Source: Leptodactylus fallax
Lineage: Eukaryota > Chordata > Amphibia > Anura > Leptodactylidae
Assembly (NCBI GenBank): GCA_947044405.1
Contig: CAMRHE010001069.1
Span: 62,001 to 126,000 of the forward strand
Direction of reading: 5' to 3'
Length of the DNA: 64,000 nucleotides
How positions within the stretch are numbered: position 1 is the first letter of the stretch; every line of letters starts with the position of its first letter. The notes under the pieces were generated by a model, which was not told the origin of the DNA, did no database searches, and saw nothing but the letters and a program-made list of their open reading frames with translations. A program made the position numbers and the translations under genes. Shown piece after piece: positions 11,966 to 23,084 of this stretch.

Positions 11966-12918
11966 CAATCTTTATGGGATTTTTTTTTAGATTTTTGTGG
12001 TGAAATTATGAAATTTCCATGAAAAAAAAAAGCTGCCATAATAAAAAATCAGGCTTCAAAAATGACTTATAGATGTAAAATAGATCCACAATTTTTGTGA
12101 GCCCAAAAAACAATAGATGTGTTGAAAATTTTTGAAAATTCTGATTTTATTTTAATGATTCTTTCCCCCCTTTTTGTATTCTTTTTTCTGCTCCTGCCTT
12201 TTACATCTCGGTCACGAGATAAGAGCGCGGCAGCCAGCTCTGCATGTAGAGATCCTTTAACTGTGGGACATGTTTCCTGCATGAATAACTTCCTAACAAT
12301 CTGCTGAAGGAGTCATTTTGTATCAGGCTGAAACCCCAAACCAAAATCATTTTAATTTGCCAAGCACCTGTGAGAGAATGCAGCTGCACGGCCCTGAGAA
12401 AACAATGAGGACTGTGACAGTCCATTAATATAAAGCAGCAACTAGATTTGTTTGGGGAAGTCATTGATATAAAATTACACAAGAGCGCACAGTGGCATTC
12501 CTACAGTCTGCCAGCCGAAGGCAAAGTGGCGCAGGAGCGGCTGGGGCGGCCCAACGTCACCTCAATCTAAGGATTATCTTATAGAAGAAAAGGAAATCTA
12601 CTGCACGTACGGTTGAAACCCTTTAGTTGCCAGATGTTCTTGCATCACAGACAAAGAATCCTATGCAATGGAAGATGCTCGACCTACACCAAAAATATCC
12701 AAAAATTTACATCAAGTTTGCAATTTACGGATTTTTGTTAAGCTATGTTCTATATTTATATTGTTCATTTTATTCAGTAAATGAACAATAGACTAAGGCC
12801 TTATTCACACGACAGGGAAAAATGGATTTTGGAACAACTTTTTGACGGCCATTTTTAAAACCATGAATGTCTTTAGCTACACTTAATAGTGCTCTAAATT
12901 CAGTAACAGTGTCAATGT
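11966..12918. other. Non-coding DNA, no element recognised
   Basis: No gene found. 12200-12480 has a mixed composition without obvious repeat phrases; 12785-12915 resembles the start of a short element (CCTTATTCACACGAC). Confidence 0.35.
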
Positions 12919-13699
12919 TAGGGGCTATTCACATGCCCGTTATTTTGATGGTACGTTGTCCCGTCACTGTCAAAATATTGGTTATGTCCTGTTTTCTGCC
13001 ATTTTCACAGATTCTGAAATGTGTGAAAACGGCCGCCCCTTGGGTGCAAGATGGCCATTTTGCACCTCGGTCACCTAAGACTAGATAAACACAACCGAGG
13101 TGTAAAACGGCCATGAAAGGTCCATTTTTCACGTCTGTCTTACCCCCGAGGGGTGGCCGTTTTCACATATTCCCGATACATTTCAGTGTATGGATGGATC
13201 CGTGAAAACGACAGAAAATACTTCATGACCCATACTTTGATGGTTCGTGACTAGAGATGAGCGAATTTCTCCAAAGTTCGATTCGGCAGTTCTATTCGAA
13301 GTTCCCCAAAAATTTGCTTCGATCTGAATTACTTTGCGGCGAATAAACAGCTATTTCCGGGCTGCAGAGAGCCAGGGTGGGCGGCAAAATGGCGGAAGCC
13401 CTTGGATGCCGCGGTCATGTCTCTCTCTCTTCAGCACGGACAACTTTTATTCATGTGGATCTGCTAACAAGCAAAGACACGCCTACCCAGTCACATCACT
13501 AGAGAATATCATGTGACCGTCTGATGTCACAAAGGTCCTTACTAAATATTTGTTACCGCGAAGCATCAGGAAATCCGGAATCGTGGTGAATCGAAGATTT
13601 CCTGAAATTCAGATCGAATTCCACTTCTGCAGAATTGATTCGCTCATCTCTATTCGTGACCACGGACTGTCAAAATAATGGTTATGAGAATAGCCCCCG
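12919..13699. mobile_element. Short inverted-repeat element interrupted by a hAT-type insert
   Basis: The left terminus GGGGCTATTCACATGCCCGT with TATTTTGATGGTACG is the imperfect complement of the right side, GACTGTCAAAATAATGG then GAGAATAGCCCCC. The same left terminus starts another copy at 21287. The 401-bp hAT-type element at 13252-13652 lies inside, so this outer element is the older one. Confidence 0.6.
13252..13652. mobile_element. hAT-type non-autonomous transposon, complete
   Basis: Starts TAGAGATGAGCGAATT and ends GATTCGCTCATCTCTA, perfect inverted termini of about 14 bases. It is flanked on both sides by the identical 8-bp TTCGTGAC (13244-13251 and 13653-13660). Eight-base duplications with TAGAG-type ends are typical of hAT transposons. 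The interior (GGCGGCAAAATGGCGGAAGC, then TTGGATGCCGCGGTCA) has no open frame, so it would need a transposase made elsewhere. Confidence 0.85.
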
Positions 13700-13794
13700 T
13701 TCACTGACAGTGAAATTAGTTCTGTTGGGTGACGTCCATTAAAAAAAAAGATGTTGCACGTCCAGTATTCACTGTCATGTGACTCTAGCCTAAG

Positions 13795-14200
13795 GCCCCT
13801 AGCACACGACCGTAGGCTAGGTCAGCGTGCTATCCGGGACACACTGACAGCCCAGGCCGCAAAACTCAGGACAGGTCCTATTCCTGTGCAGTTTTGTGGC
13901 CGTGCTTCCGTGGCTCCTATTCATTGATTGTATGGGGCCACAGAAGCGCAGTCAGTGCACAGGCAGCACATAGTTATTTTAACAGACTTGTTTTCACAGG
14001 CGTCAAAAAATGACCTGCTCTATCTCTGTCCGTAGAGCCATGTGAATAGACCCATAGACATCCATGGGTTTTAAAATGGCCATATGACGACCACTCAAAA
14101 AATGGCCATAGCACAGCCGTTATTCACGGTCGAGTGAATAAGCGCCTACAGTGGGCATCAACTGACACGAAGCCTTAGGCCTTCCTCACAACACATTGAA
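13795..14200. mobile_element. ACAGGTCCTATTCCTGT family copy 2 and adjoining short repeat
   Basis: 13800-13985 matches the copy at 11755-11965. 13990-14170 holds GGCCATATGACG and TGGCCATAGCACAGCC phrases related to 14205-14235, probably another short element. Boundaries are approximate. Confidence 0.45.
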
Positions 14201-14269
14201 TGGTCGTTATTTTAATGGCCGTCATATGGCCATTTGAAAAACAATGGGGGAGATTTATAAATCCCTCTA

Positions 14270-14690
14270 AGGCTGGGGCCCCAGCAAAAAAAAACGCGGT
14301 GGTAAAAACTGTGGTGGCAACGCATCGTGGTTTTTCCCGCAGTTCTTTTCACAGAAAGTCCGCAGAGATTTCCTATTATACCTATAGGGAAACCGCTGGC
14401 GTCTTTGTAGGTATAATTCACATGCTGTGATTTCCAAAATTGTGACAGTTTTGTAAATTGTAGCGTGTCCGCTCCGTGTATTTTTCTACAATGTGTAGAT
14501 CAGAGACTGTAAAATGGCGGGTTTTTTTCCACGGTGGAAAGCCAGGTTTTTTTTTTTTTAAATCATGGCATTTTACAGTCAGAGCAAAGTGGATGGGATT
14601 CTAGCAAATCCCATGCCCAATTTGCGGTAAAAACCGCGCTGCGGACACACGGTGATTTCCATAAACCTGTCAACATAGCTATGTGAGGGC
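14270..14690. mobile_element. CAAAGTGGATGGGATT family, copy 4 (fold-back form)
   Basis: Here the family appears in both orientations: AGAAAGTCCGCAGAGATTTCC and TATTATACCTATAGGGAAAC first, with GCAAAGTGGATGGGATTCTAG at 14584 in the direct sense. The halves together make a longer palindromic element than the copies at 9560-11000. Confidence 0.55.
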
Positions 14691-15340
14691 TTATTCTTTG
14701 CATGACGAGTTGTACTTTAATTAGAATTTATTAATGTTTTTTTGGGGGTCCATGGGAAAAAAAAACACAATTGTATCATAATTTTTTGCATTTTGTTTTT
14801 ACAGCGTTCACTCTGTATTAAAAATGACATGGCAGCTTTGTCCGGGGCTCATCGGTGGCGGCGATATCATTTTCTTTTACAAATAAAACTTCACTTTTTG
14901 AAAATGAATGATTTTCCTGGGGTCACCGTATTCTGAGGCTATTTTTGGATAGTGGGGACTTCGCACACGGTGATACCTAACATGGCTGTTTATTTTTTGT
15001 GTTTACATTGTGTTTTTTTTAAATATAATATATTATTTATAATATAAATTTATATTTATTTTTAACTTTTTCCCCGGGGACTTGAACCTGGGATCTTGGA
15101 TCTCCAGTACAATGTACTGCAATAAATAGCATTGCAGCACCTTGTACATAGGCTCCCATAGGCAGTCAGGAGGCCGTTGCTTGCTCCCGTACCCCTATTG
15201 ATCACAACATCCAGGGGATTAATCCGCAGGAGTCAGAGTATCTTCCGACTGCAGCGGCGGCTAGTCCACAGTTGCGTCACTCCAGCGCCGTTGAGCGTTA
15301 ACTACACGCGCAGTGCAGCATAATAGTATGGCGTAGAGTG
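14690..15340 (-). repeat. Interspersed repeat with an internal B-box-like motif
   Basis: The minus strand carries CCCAGGTTCAAGTCCCC at 15073-15089, close to the RNA polymerase III B box (GGTTCRANTCC). The plus-strand phrase GACTTGAACCTGGGATC is what tRNA-derived SINEs show in reverse. No convincing A box or cloverleaf was found, so this is a repeat with a tRNA-like motif rather than a tRNA gene. The 14690-15010 part (CTTATTCTTTGCATGACGAG) resembles a common amphibian repeat whose family I cannot name. Confidence 0.4.
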
Positions 15341-15443
15341 GGAAAGGGCAAAAGTAGAAAAAATATTTTAAAAAAATAATTAAAAGCTACAGTATAGCAG
15401 CAGTATAATGGCACCATATTATTAAATATAACCCCTTAGCCTA

Positions 15444-17010
15444 CAGTCATGGCCAAAAGTTTTGAGAATGATACAAATATTAATTTTTACAACGTCTACT
15501 GCTTCAGTTTTTCTAATGGCAATTTGCATATACTCCAGAATGTTATAAAGAGTGATCAGCTTAACAGCAATTACTTGCAAAGTCAATATTTGCCTAGAAA
15601 ATGAACTTTATCCCCCAAAACACATTTCAACATCATTGCAGCCCTGCCTTAAAAGGACCACCTAACATCGTTTCAGTGATTGCTCCATTAACACAGGTGT
15701 GGGTGTTGATGAGGACAGGGCTGGAGATCAATCTGTCATGATTAAGTAAGAATGACACCACTGGACACTTTAAAAGGAGGCTGGTGCTTGCCATCATTGT
15801 TTCTCTTCTGTTAACCATGGTTATCTCTAAAGAAACACGTGCAGTCATCATTGCACTGCACAAAAATGGCCTAACTGGGAAGAGTATTGCAGCTAGAAAG
15901 ATTGCACCTCAGTCAACAATCTATCGCATCATCAAGAACTTCAAGGAGAGAGGTTCCATTGGTGCCAAAAAGGCTCCAGGGCGCCCAAGAAAGACCAGCA
16001 AGCGGCAGGACCATCTCTTAAAAGTGTTTCAGCTGCGGGATCGGGCTACCAGCAGTGCAGAGCTTGCTGAGGAATGGCAACAGGCAGGTGTGAGTGCATC
16101 TGCACGCACTGTGAGGCAGAGACTCTTGGAGCAAGGCCTGGTCTCAAGGAGGGCAGCAAAGAAGCCACTTCTCTCCAGAAAAAACATCAGGGACAGACTG
16201 ATATTCTGCAAAAGGTACAGGGAGTGGACTGCTGAGGACTGGGGTAAAGTCATTTTCTCTGATGAATCCCCTTTTCCATTGTTTGGAACATCTGGAAAAC
16301 AGCTTATTCGGAGAAGAAGAGGTGAGCGCTACCACCAGTCTTGTCTCATGCCAACTGTAAAGCATCCTGAAACCATTCATGTGTGGGGTTGCTTCTCAGC
16401 CAAGGGAATCGGCTCTCTCACAGTCTTGCCTAAAAACACAGCCATGAATAAAGAATGGTACCAGAATGTCCTCCAAGAGCAACTTCTCCCAACCGTCCAA
16501 GAGCAGTTTGGCGCTCAACAATGCCTTTTCCAGCATGATGGAGCACCTTGCCATAAAGCAAAGGTGATAACTAAATGGCTCAGGGAACAAAACATAAAGA
16601 TTTTGGGTCCATGGCCTGGAAACTCCCCAGATCTTAATCCCATTGAGAACTTGTGGTCAATCATCAAGAGACGGGTGGACAAACAAAAACCAACAAATTC
16701 AGACAAAATGAAAGCATTGATTGTGCAAGAATGGACTGCTATCAGTCAGGATTTGGTCCAGAAGTTGATTGAGAGCATGCCAGGGAGAATTGCAGAGGTC
16801 CTGAAGAAGAAGGGTCAACACTGCAAATATTGGCTTGCTGCATTAACTCATTCTAACTGTCAATATAAGCTTCTGTTACTCATAATATGAATGCAATTCT
16901 ATTTCTGTATGTGATAAAAACATCTGACAAACACACATAAAAACCAGAGGACAGCAGATCATGTGAAAATATAATATTTGTGTCATTCTCAAAACTTTTG
17001 GCCATGACTG
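15444..17010 (+). mobile_element. Complete Tc1/mariner transposon, DD35E type
   Basis: A 1567-bp element with TA on each side (15442-15443 and 17011-17012), the target duplicated by Tc1/mariner elements. The ends CAGTCATGGCCAAAAGTTTT are perfectly inverted. The match continues to about 38 bases with one difference (T at 15473 against C in the right end) and then weakly further in. A single open transposase gene (15817-16890) fills the centre, with about 370 bases of leader and 120 bases of trailer. Nothing in the element looks broken, so it may be recent or active; activity itself cannot be judged from one copy. Confidence 0.95.
15817..16890 (+). CDS. Tc1/mariner transposase, intact (DD35E)
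   Basis: Encodes a 357-residue DNA transposase that would bind the element's terminal repeats and cut and paste it at TA sites in the nucleus. The amino third is a paired-type helix-turn-helix region (residues 1-110) with the GRPR linker motif at 55-58. The catalytic domain has D149 in IFSDES, D241 in FQHDGAPCH and E277 in DLNPIENLW. I count 35 residues between the second aspartate and the glutamate, one more than the usual DD34E of Tc1; the extra residue lies in LGPWPGNSPD. Such spacing is described for the DD35E (Traveler) group of vertebrate Tc1-like elements. I chose ATG 15817 (MVISKETRAV) rather than the in-frame upstream GTG at 15784, because family members begin here and ACC ATG G is a good Kozak context. 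Length matches the family (about 340-360). There is no frameshift or internal stop, no host promoter is evident and no intron. Confidence 0.95.
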   Translation: MVISKETRAVIIALHKNGLTGKSIAARKIAPQSTIYRIIKNFKERGSIGAKKAPGRPRKTSKRQDHLLKVFQLRDRATSSAELAEEWQQAGVSASARTVRQRLLEQGLVSRRAAKKPLLSRKNIRDRLIFCKRYREWTAEDWGKVIFSDESPFPLFGTSGKQLIRRRRGERYHQSCLMPTVKHPETIHVWGCFSAKGIGSLTVLPKNTAMNKEWYQNVLQEQLLPTVQEQFGAQQCLFQHDGAPCHKAKVITKWLREQNIKILGPWPGNSPDLNPIENLWSIIKRRVDKQKPTNSDKMKALIVQEWTAISQDLVQKLIESMPGRIAEVLKKKGQHCKYWLAALTHSNCQYKLLLLII

Positions 17011-17012
17011 TA

Positions 17013-18070
17013 GGCTTATGTATCTTATTTTTATTATAGCAAAAACCACACAATGCAAACACAGTGCACATACAATGCAACCTCACAAGCAAACATACAC
17101 TATACAGTCAATATAGCTACAATATACTGTACCTATATACGGTACATATAGCACTTATGTCCCTCTTTGGCATCTAAAAATATAGCAGATGGGCATGCAT
17201 GTAAGAGATCTAAAAGGAGTTGTCCAGATTTTATAAAAAGTTTATTTTTCCAGAGCCATCACCACTATTGTCCATAGGTTACGTCCGGTATATATAGTTT
17301 TTGAAATAAATTCCCAAAATGTGACTTTTTGAATTTTTTTGTTTTATGAGAAGTGGTTATATCCATTACCCAAGCCCTCCATGATTCCCTATGTATGGAA
17401 TATGTTTAGACTTAGACTCTTTTAGGTTATTTTTGATGTTTTTGTTGGTAGACATCCATAGCCGACAACCCCTTGAATATCTGCTGGAGCATGATGAGTA
17501 TGATGAGTGATTGAAAGCCAGTATTACACGGAGATGAATCTCCTACCCACCACCCCACATGCACTCCATTTTTCCCTCTTTTAAAGGGCGTCATTACATT
17601 TTGATGAATTTAATAATACAGTATAGGTTAAATGAAACATGAAAAGGGATGTACAGAAAAATTGAGATAACTCTTCGCTCACTGAAGTGGAACCCAGCAG
17701 ATGTAACAGCACACTGTAATCGCTGTCTGTTTCCTGTCAGACTGATTAAGTTGCATTGTCCCTGTTCCAAGTGTAGGAATCAGTGGTGTCCCATGGGGCA
17801 CACAGCATGTGACAACCGGCTTAGACAGTCAAATACTTCACCGCAACTCTCTCAGCTTCCTTTAACCAAGAGTAAATACATGAGATAAATGGCTGCACCT
17901 AACTTGCTGCATTCCCAAAATAATGGAGCGCAGTGAGTCTTCGACTCGAAAGAAAAAGGTGCTCGAGCTCTAAATTTTTTAATTTCATGCATTTATATTT
18001 TTAACATATAGTATATATTTATATTGATCAACCATAACATAAATATTACCTGCCTAATATTGACTAGTTT
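17013..18070. other. AT-rich DNA with one short element
   Basis: 17215-17480 begins AAAAGGAGTTGTCCAGA and ends CGACAACCCCTTGAA, inverted termini of the GGGGTTGTCC family without intact TTAA. The remainder shows no gene; the 79-residue frame at 17649-17888 has no recognised domain. Confidence 0.4.
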
Positions 18071-18074
18071 TGTA

Positions 18075-18262
18075 GCCCAATATCAAGCTGTGATGGGACC
18101 AGATGGGTTATCCTTTGCTCCACATGTGCATCAATAAGACTCGGACCTTCATGACTCTGTCGCCAGTCCACCCGTTGTTCTTTCTTGGACCATTACATAT
18201 CAGGAAGACATCACAAGCCCAGCCAATTTGGAAATGCTCTGGACCAAAACGGACCGCAATTG
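18075..18262. repeat. Old vertebrate interspersed repeat, copy 1
   Basis: Contains GGGACCAGATGGGTTATC, CCACATGTGCATCAATAA, CTGTCGCCAGTCCACC, CTTGGACCATTACATATC and AAATGCTCTGGACC. The same ordered phrases occur at 62150-62800. I recognise the consensus as a repeat common in fish and amphibians but cannot name the family with certainty. Confidence 0.6.
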
Positions 18263-18369
18263 GACCCTTGTAAGAGTTACCAAATCTGAGTCTCAGCCTT
18301 AGATTTCTGCTGCGGATCCTATTGGAAACACCCATTGGATTTTCCCAAGATATATCTGTGATGTGTGAA

Positions 18370-18950
18370 ATAGAGATGGGCGAACCTATTGAGATACATT
18401 TTGCAAATATTTGAGAGGCTCAGCCACCAGTTTTGTTTCAGGATAAACTTTTTGAGTCCGGACCATACAGTATGTTCTTATACTCAATGGACTCTTCTAA
18501 AATTCTAAGACCCAGAGGAGATAATAAAATAATAAACAGTCGTACTCACCGTCCATCAACTTTCTTGGGCTCCCTTGCAGTGTTCCCAGGTGCCTTCCAT
18601 CCTCTTCTGGCCTCCTGGGTGGCATCAGTGGCCCCATGAGACCGCTAAGGCCCAATACGTGAGTGCATTGACATCATGATGGTAGAGACCAGAAAAGGAT
18701 GGAAGACACCCAGGAAAGAAAGTCAAGAGGGAAGCCTGAAGAGGGAAGGTGAGTATGAGTGTTTGTGATGTTTACTCACCTCTCCAAGGTCCCAAATTAT
18801 TTTACTCAGGGGTCTGAAGAAACCATAAAATATAATAATTATTCATGAGTGGTGAACTTTAAAAATTTTAGGCTTGGCCGAACTTGAAATTGTTGAAAAA
18901 TTTGTAACGAACCTGGCTCGCTACAAACCGATTCGCTCAACTCTTACACT
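18370..18950. mobile_element. TAGAGATGAG/TATTATACTC-family element
   Basis: Left end ATAGAGATGGGCGAACC, right end CGATTCGCTCAACTCTTA: diverged inverted termini. Inside are ACTCACC...GGGTGGCATCAGTGGCC and the TTTACTCACCTCTCC block common to the family. No matching 8-bp duplication could be read, and no coding capacity is visible. Confidence 0.6.
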
Positions 18951-19164
18951 AAGTATTAACCAGCTATTTCTATTGTGCACCAGGAATTGGCATTCATGTT
19001 AGGAACCAATGGTTTTCTAAGCTTCCAAAAATAATAAAAATGGCAAGGCAAATAAGGTTCAAATATGGTAAATAGGCAGGGTTCAATACATGAGCACATG
19101 AACAAGACTGTGGCAAACACCTAAAGGACATTAGGAACCTAGGAACTTCATCATTTCTCAGGCA

Positions 19165-19640
19165 TCACCCCATGGAACATAGGTGAATGGCTGGGGACTG
19201 TAGTTAGAGAAGAGAGAGCCAGATTTGTTAAAAATTTTGGGTTCGAGAGGGTAAAAACATTCTGGATTTGCCACCCACGAATCACCAGTCTTTTCAGACC
19301 CTATAATATAATAATGAAAGACCCAGGGAAGGTAGGGAAACATTGATAGTCACCTTTCCTCACCTCTTCTGGCCTCTTCCAGCCTTTTGGGTGATGTCAC
19401 AGACCCTGGGGACCACTAAAGCCTGATTGGACCTCAGCGGTCACGTGGATACACCAATATTACAACGCTTCCATTAATGTGCTATGATGTTGGAACACCC
19501 CACATGGACTGCTGAGGTCCAATCACAGGCCTCAGCAGCCCCCGAGGGCTTGCAACATCACCCAGGAGGCCGTAAGAGGCCAGAAGATGACCCAAAGGGA
19601 GCCCAGGAGTGGTGAGTGAAGTGTTAATTGTTTTTGCACC
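19165..19640. mobile_element. TATTATACTC-family element, end-degraded
   Basis: Carries TCAGACCCTATAATATAATAA, the GTCACCTTTCCTCACCTC run, GGTGATGTCACAG, and the central inverted pair GACCTCAGCGGTCACGTGG against CCACATGGACTGCTGAGGTC (around 19430-19523). The centre is therefore palindromic. Terminal TAGAGATGAG is not seen. Confidence 0.5.
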
Positions 19641-19894
19641 TCCCCTGTGCCTGTCACCATGTTAGGACATTTATATGGAGTCCTATCAATGCTGAACTAG
19701 TGGTTCATTCATACAAGGCTGTGACCACAATGTCTTAACATTATCTATTGTTCTGACACCACCTATAAAGAAATAAAAAGATGCAAAAAGAGCATTCCAC
19801 TCCCGTAAATGTCATTTTTAGGTGAAAAAAAAAAAATTAAAAAATAAAAGGAGGCAATCTGTATATAAGTGGCATTACCTTTTTTACATTACTA

Positions 19895-20140
19895 ATGTAT
19901 TCTTGATTAAAATAGTTTGATTACATAAAAAATACAGTAAATCTAATTAAGTGCTGATAAGTTGCAGAGAATTCAAAGCAGAATTTAAATTCCACTTGGA
20001 AATGGAAATTTTGTTCATCGAAATAAAAAATTCAGACAATTATTGCCGAAATATAAAATCATATTATTTCGCTATAGGTTGACATTCTGCCTCCTGAATA
20101 AATTCATTTCATTCCTTTCCACATTATTGAAATATTTCTC
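19895..20140. other. Weak candidate conserved non-coding block
   Basis: No repeat phrase recognised; contains TCTAATTAAGTGCTG, CTTGATTAAAATAG and AATTATTGCCG, homeodomain-like words. Conservation is untested. Confidence 0.2.
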
Positions 20141-20147
20141 TTAGGCT

Positions 20148-20345
20148 TTATTCACAGGGGTGCTGTCTAAAAATATTGTGGCCCGCAGCGCTATACAAAT
20201 GATCAAAAACACCTGATGGTACCCATTACAAGACATTAGGATCCATCAAGACCCATTTGGACCCGTTTCAAAGCTGATCAGTGATACTCATGGTGACCCT
20301 GTTAAGAAAGGTGACCATGATGGTAGTGTGAACGTAGCCCTAAGG
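20148..20345. mobile_element. Short element with GCTTTATTCACA ends
   Basis: Starts TAGGCTTTATTCACAGGGG and ends GTGTGAACGTAGCCCTAAGG, inverted in meaning (AGGGCTACGTTCACAC). Short non-autonomous element of undetermined superfamily. Confidence 0.4.
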
Positions 20346-21058
20346 TATAGTACAAGATTTCAGAAAAAAAAATTTTTTCCCCAAAAATAATACTATAGTC
20401 AAATGGAGTAAGGGGTTTGATTTCAGTACCCCTGGTGGTCTAGAGCAGTAAAAGGGATAATGTTAATATTCCTAGTGGGGTGAGGGGACAGTGAAAAGGA
20501 TAATGCTGCATTTGGGTTAGGCCGGCTTCACATGGGTTCAGTACATGAGCGATGGAAGGATTGTTGAGTGTACTTCTGGAATCGACCCTAAGCCGGGATC
20601 CAGACTCCCAGCATCATAGTCATTTATGATTTCTCCTTGGCTCTACTGTCCTGTACTGTTTTCAGGGTACGGTTTAGGAAATATGGCCAACATCTGGTCT
20701 GTATCTCATGGACCAAACCAACCCATATGAAGGGGACTTTCAGTGGTTACTCCAGTACTGGCCTGGTTTAGAGGTCTGATTATGGTTTTATTGGGTGCCG
20801 TCCATTTAGTGTATGTCAAATGTATACATCATATATAGTTGATATGGTTTCTATGAAGCCTTCCCTGATATAGTTTAACTCATGCTGTATCATGAATACA
20901 CAGGAAGGGAAGGTCCGTGCATAGTGGTTATGGTTGGTACTGCACCACTGGACAGAATAGAAAAAAATGCACAGGACTCTTTCCAACCTCAGTAGAAGAA
21001 AATATTCCTGGTTCAGTTCTTGTTTCTGGGTGACCTTAAGACCTCTATGTCCATGCCA
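20346..21058. other. Non-coding DNA with repeat fragments
   Basis: No gene found. 20520-20770 begins GCCGGCTTCACATGGGTTC, another short-element-like phrase, without a clear partner. Confidence 0.35.
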
Positions 21059-21280
21059 TCCCATTTTACCCTTAAGGCCAGGGCCCTATGTCCATGCAAA
21101 GTGGAATTTTTTTTTTTTTTTTTGAGCCAAAGCCAGGAGTAGGTTTAGCAGGAGTGAGAAATATAAGAGCCTCCTTTATATTCTCCATTCCTTTTGAAGC
21201 AACTCTTGGTTTTGACTCAAAAATTTTAAATCTACAAAAAATTGCAGATTTTCTGCAACATCTGAACTCAGCCTAAGGCG
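21059..21280. mobile_element. TTGAGCCAAAGCCAGGAGT family, diverged copy
   Basis: GAGCCAAAGCCAGGAGTAGG near 21124 faces TTTTGACTCAAAAA near 21210 and TTGCAGATTTTCTGC near 21242, a weaker version of the hairpin at 21567-21762. Confidence 0.5.
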
Positions 21281-21566
21281 GGGGCTATTCACATGATTGT
21301 TATATTGGTATAGGTCATGATATTTGATATTTTTATATGGGTCATGTCCTATCCACACTCAAATGTGGATCTGTGAAAACCGGTTCCCCTTGGGATCAAG
21401 ATGGCCGTGAAAAATTGAATTTTTTCACGCATTATTTTGAAAAAATTTCCACTGACCAAGAAACACCACAAAAATGCTTTATATGTAGTGTGCTTCAAAT
21501 TTCACCTGGCTGCAATATTTTGAACAAAAAACATACACACAAAAATATACACTGAAGCTAAGGCCC

Positions 21567-21762
21567 CACATTGAGGAAACGCATCGTTTTTTGTTGCAGA
21601 TTTTGCTGCGTTTTTTGAGCCAAATTCTGGAGTGGCTTGAGAAGATAGGGGGTATATAAAGGAAGCTCTTGATGTTTCCATTCTGTGAACTCCACTCCTT
21701 ACTTTGGCTCAAAAAAACACAGCAAAATCTGCAACAAAAAACACTGAATTTCCACAACATTG
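21567..21762. mobile_element. Palindromic short element (hairpin), well preserved
   Basis: Left arm: GGAAACGC, TTTTTTGTTGCAGATTTTGC, TTTTTTGAGCCAAA, GGAGTGG. The right arm is the complement in reverse order: CCACTCCTTACTTTGGCTC, AAAAAACACAGCAAAATC, TGCAACAAAAAACAC, TTTCCACAAC. Arms are about 70 bases around a loop of about 50. No open frame. Related halves lie at 1990, 10717 and 21103. Confidence 0.7.
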
Positions 21763-21774
21763 AGGAGGTTCTCA

Positions 21775-22500
21775 TTTAGGATCTTCGTCTGTTGGCAAGA
21801 GCAGAGAGCAGTTACAAACTGTACCTCTTGCTCTGGAGGACCCAGAATGGCTCTTCATTAAATAAATTACCAATTTATTTCAATGTAATGCTATATTTCT
21901 CCTGTGGTGGCGCTGTGGGGAATTGAACACTTCCTGTCAGGTGATCCCACAGATTACTACTGATTACAGTAATGAACATAATGGTTATGTCGGTGGCATA
22001 CTGTATCTCTAGGGATCTAGTAGGTTTGACCCCTGTTGGTCTACAGAACTGGCAGTGGCACTCAAAAAGTAGACCTCTACATCGTCTCCTGTTATTAACT
22101 ATAATGGTCTGACCAAAGCAAGAAGGGATGATTTTGAAGTTGTGCAATTTTTTACACTGCTTACTTAGTGGCACTTTTCTAATACTTCTACCACTTTTTT
22201 CTACCAATTGTTAGGGGTCGCCATTTTTAGTCTCTAGTCTATTAGACATTGGTGGCATATTCTGCTCATAAGTCACCTATGTCCAAGCTCAGACAATTCC
22301 TTTAAAATTCTTATTTTTATAGTCTACAAATAAAACACATAATTTTGCAGCAGAAAATGAAAGGGTTGAAATTAAAAAATAAATAAAAATGAGTTAAAAA
22401 ATGAAATAAAATCCCAAAAATCTGAAAAAGGAAAGAAAAAAAAATGTTAAAATATGACCTAGTTTTGCCTATTGTACCCATTAAAAAATAAATTACTGTT
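21775..22500. other. Non-coding DNA, no element recognised
   Basis: No gene found. The 110-residue minus-strand frame at 21875-22207 has no domain I recognise. 22340-22500 is A-rich. Confidence 0.35.
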
Positions 22501-22514
22501 TCCTTTAGGATCAT

Positions 22515-22995
22515 AGATAGGGATGAGTGAAACAGCTCCAAATGAATCGGGACCATTCCAAATTCCAAAAAATTTCAATTTGGCTAAAACTGAGATTTTT
22601 GGGATTCATCATCCATAAAATCCAATAGCTTAATGACATCGAAGAGCCTCACGTGACTTGTCATTGGGGTTTAGTGGTGTTCTGGGGCAGCTGTTGTCAC
22701 AAAGGAGGGCAAACCCAACATTTTTGGGGTTCACCATCCACAAATCGAATAGCATCATGATGTTGATTCGACCCACATGACTTGTCATTAGGCTTTGGTG
22801 GTGACCTGGGGCCACTGATGTCACCCATGAGGCCATAGGATGCCAGAAATTGTCAGGAGAAAAGATTGGATGCTGGCGCAAAGCCCCAGAGAGGTGAAGA
22901 AAGGCAATATGAGCAGTTTATTATCCGCAAAACCTTTGTTTATTGCACTGGGGCAAACTTTGCAAATATTGGTGAAACTAATTTTGTGAGGCTTG
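22515..22995. mobile_element. TAGAGATGAG-family element with internal duplication
   Basis: Starts ATAGGGATGAGTGAAAC. The phrase TTTTTGGGATTCATCATCC with CAATAGCTTAATGACATC is repeated about 140 bases later as TTTTTGGGGTTCACCATCC with GAATAGCATCATGATG, so part of the element is tandemly duplicated. The distal half carries GTCACCCATGAGGCC and GAGAGGTGAAGAAAGG. Confidence 0.5.
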
Positions 22996-23084
22996 CCCAT
23001 TACTACTCACAGACCACCTCACAGTTCGATCCCCTGCCGGCCATAGAAATTGAACATAGATGGCATTTCCTATCATTATGGCAG

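Noticed and set aside
15060..15100. A tRNA gene
   Set aside because: Only a B-box-like word; no acceptor stem, anticodon arm or A box could be placed.
15784..15816. Upstream GTG start for the Tc1 transposase
   Set aside because: Eukaryotic translation favours the ATG at 15817 in good context, and the 11 extra residues are not part of the family.
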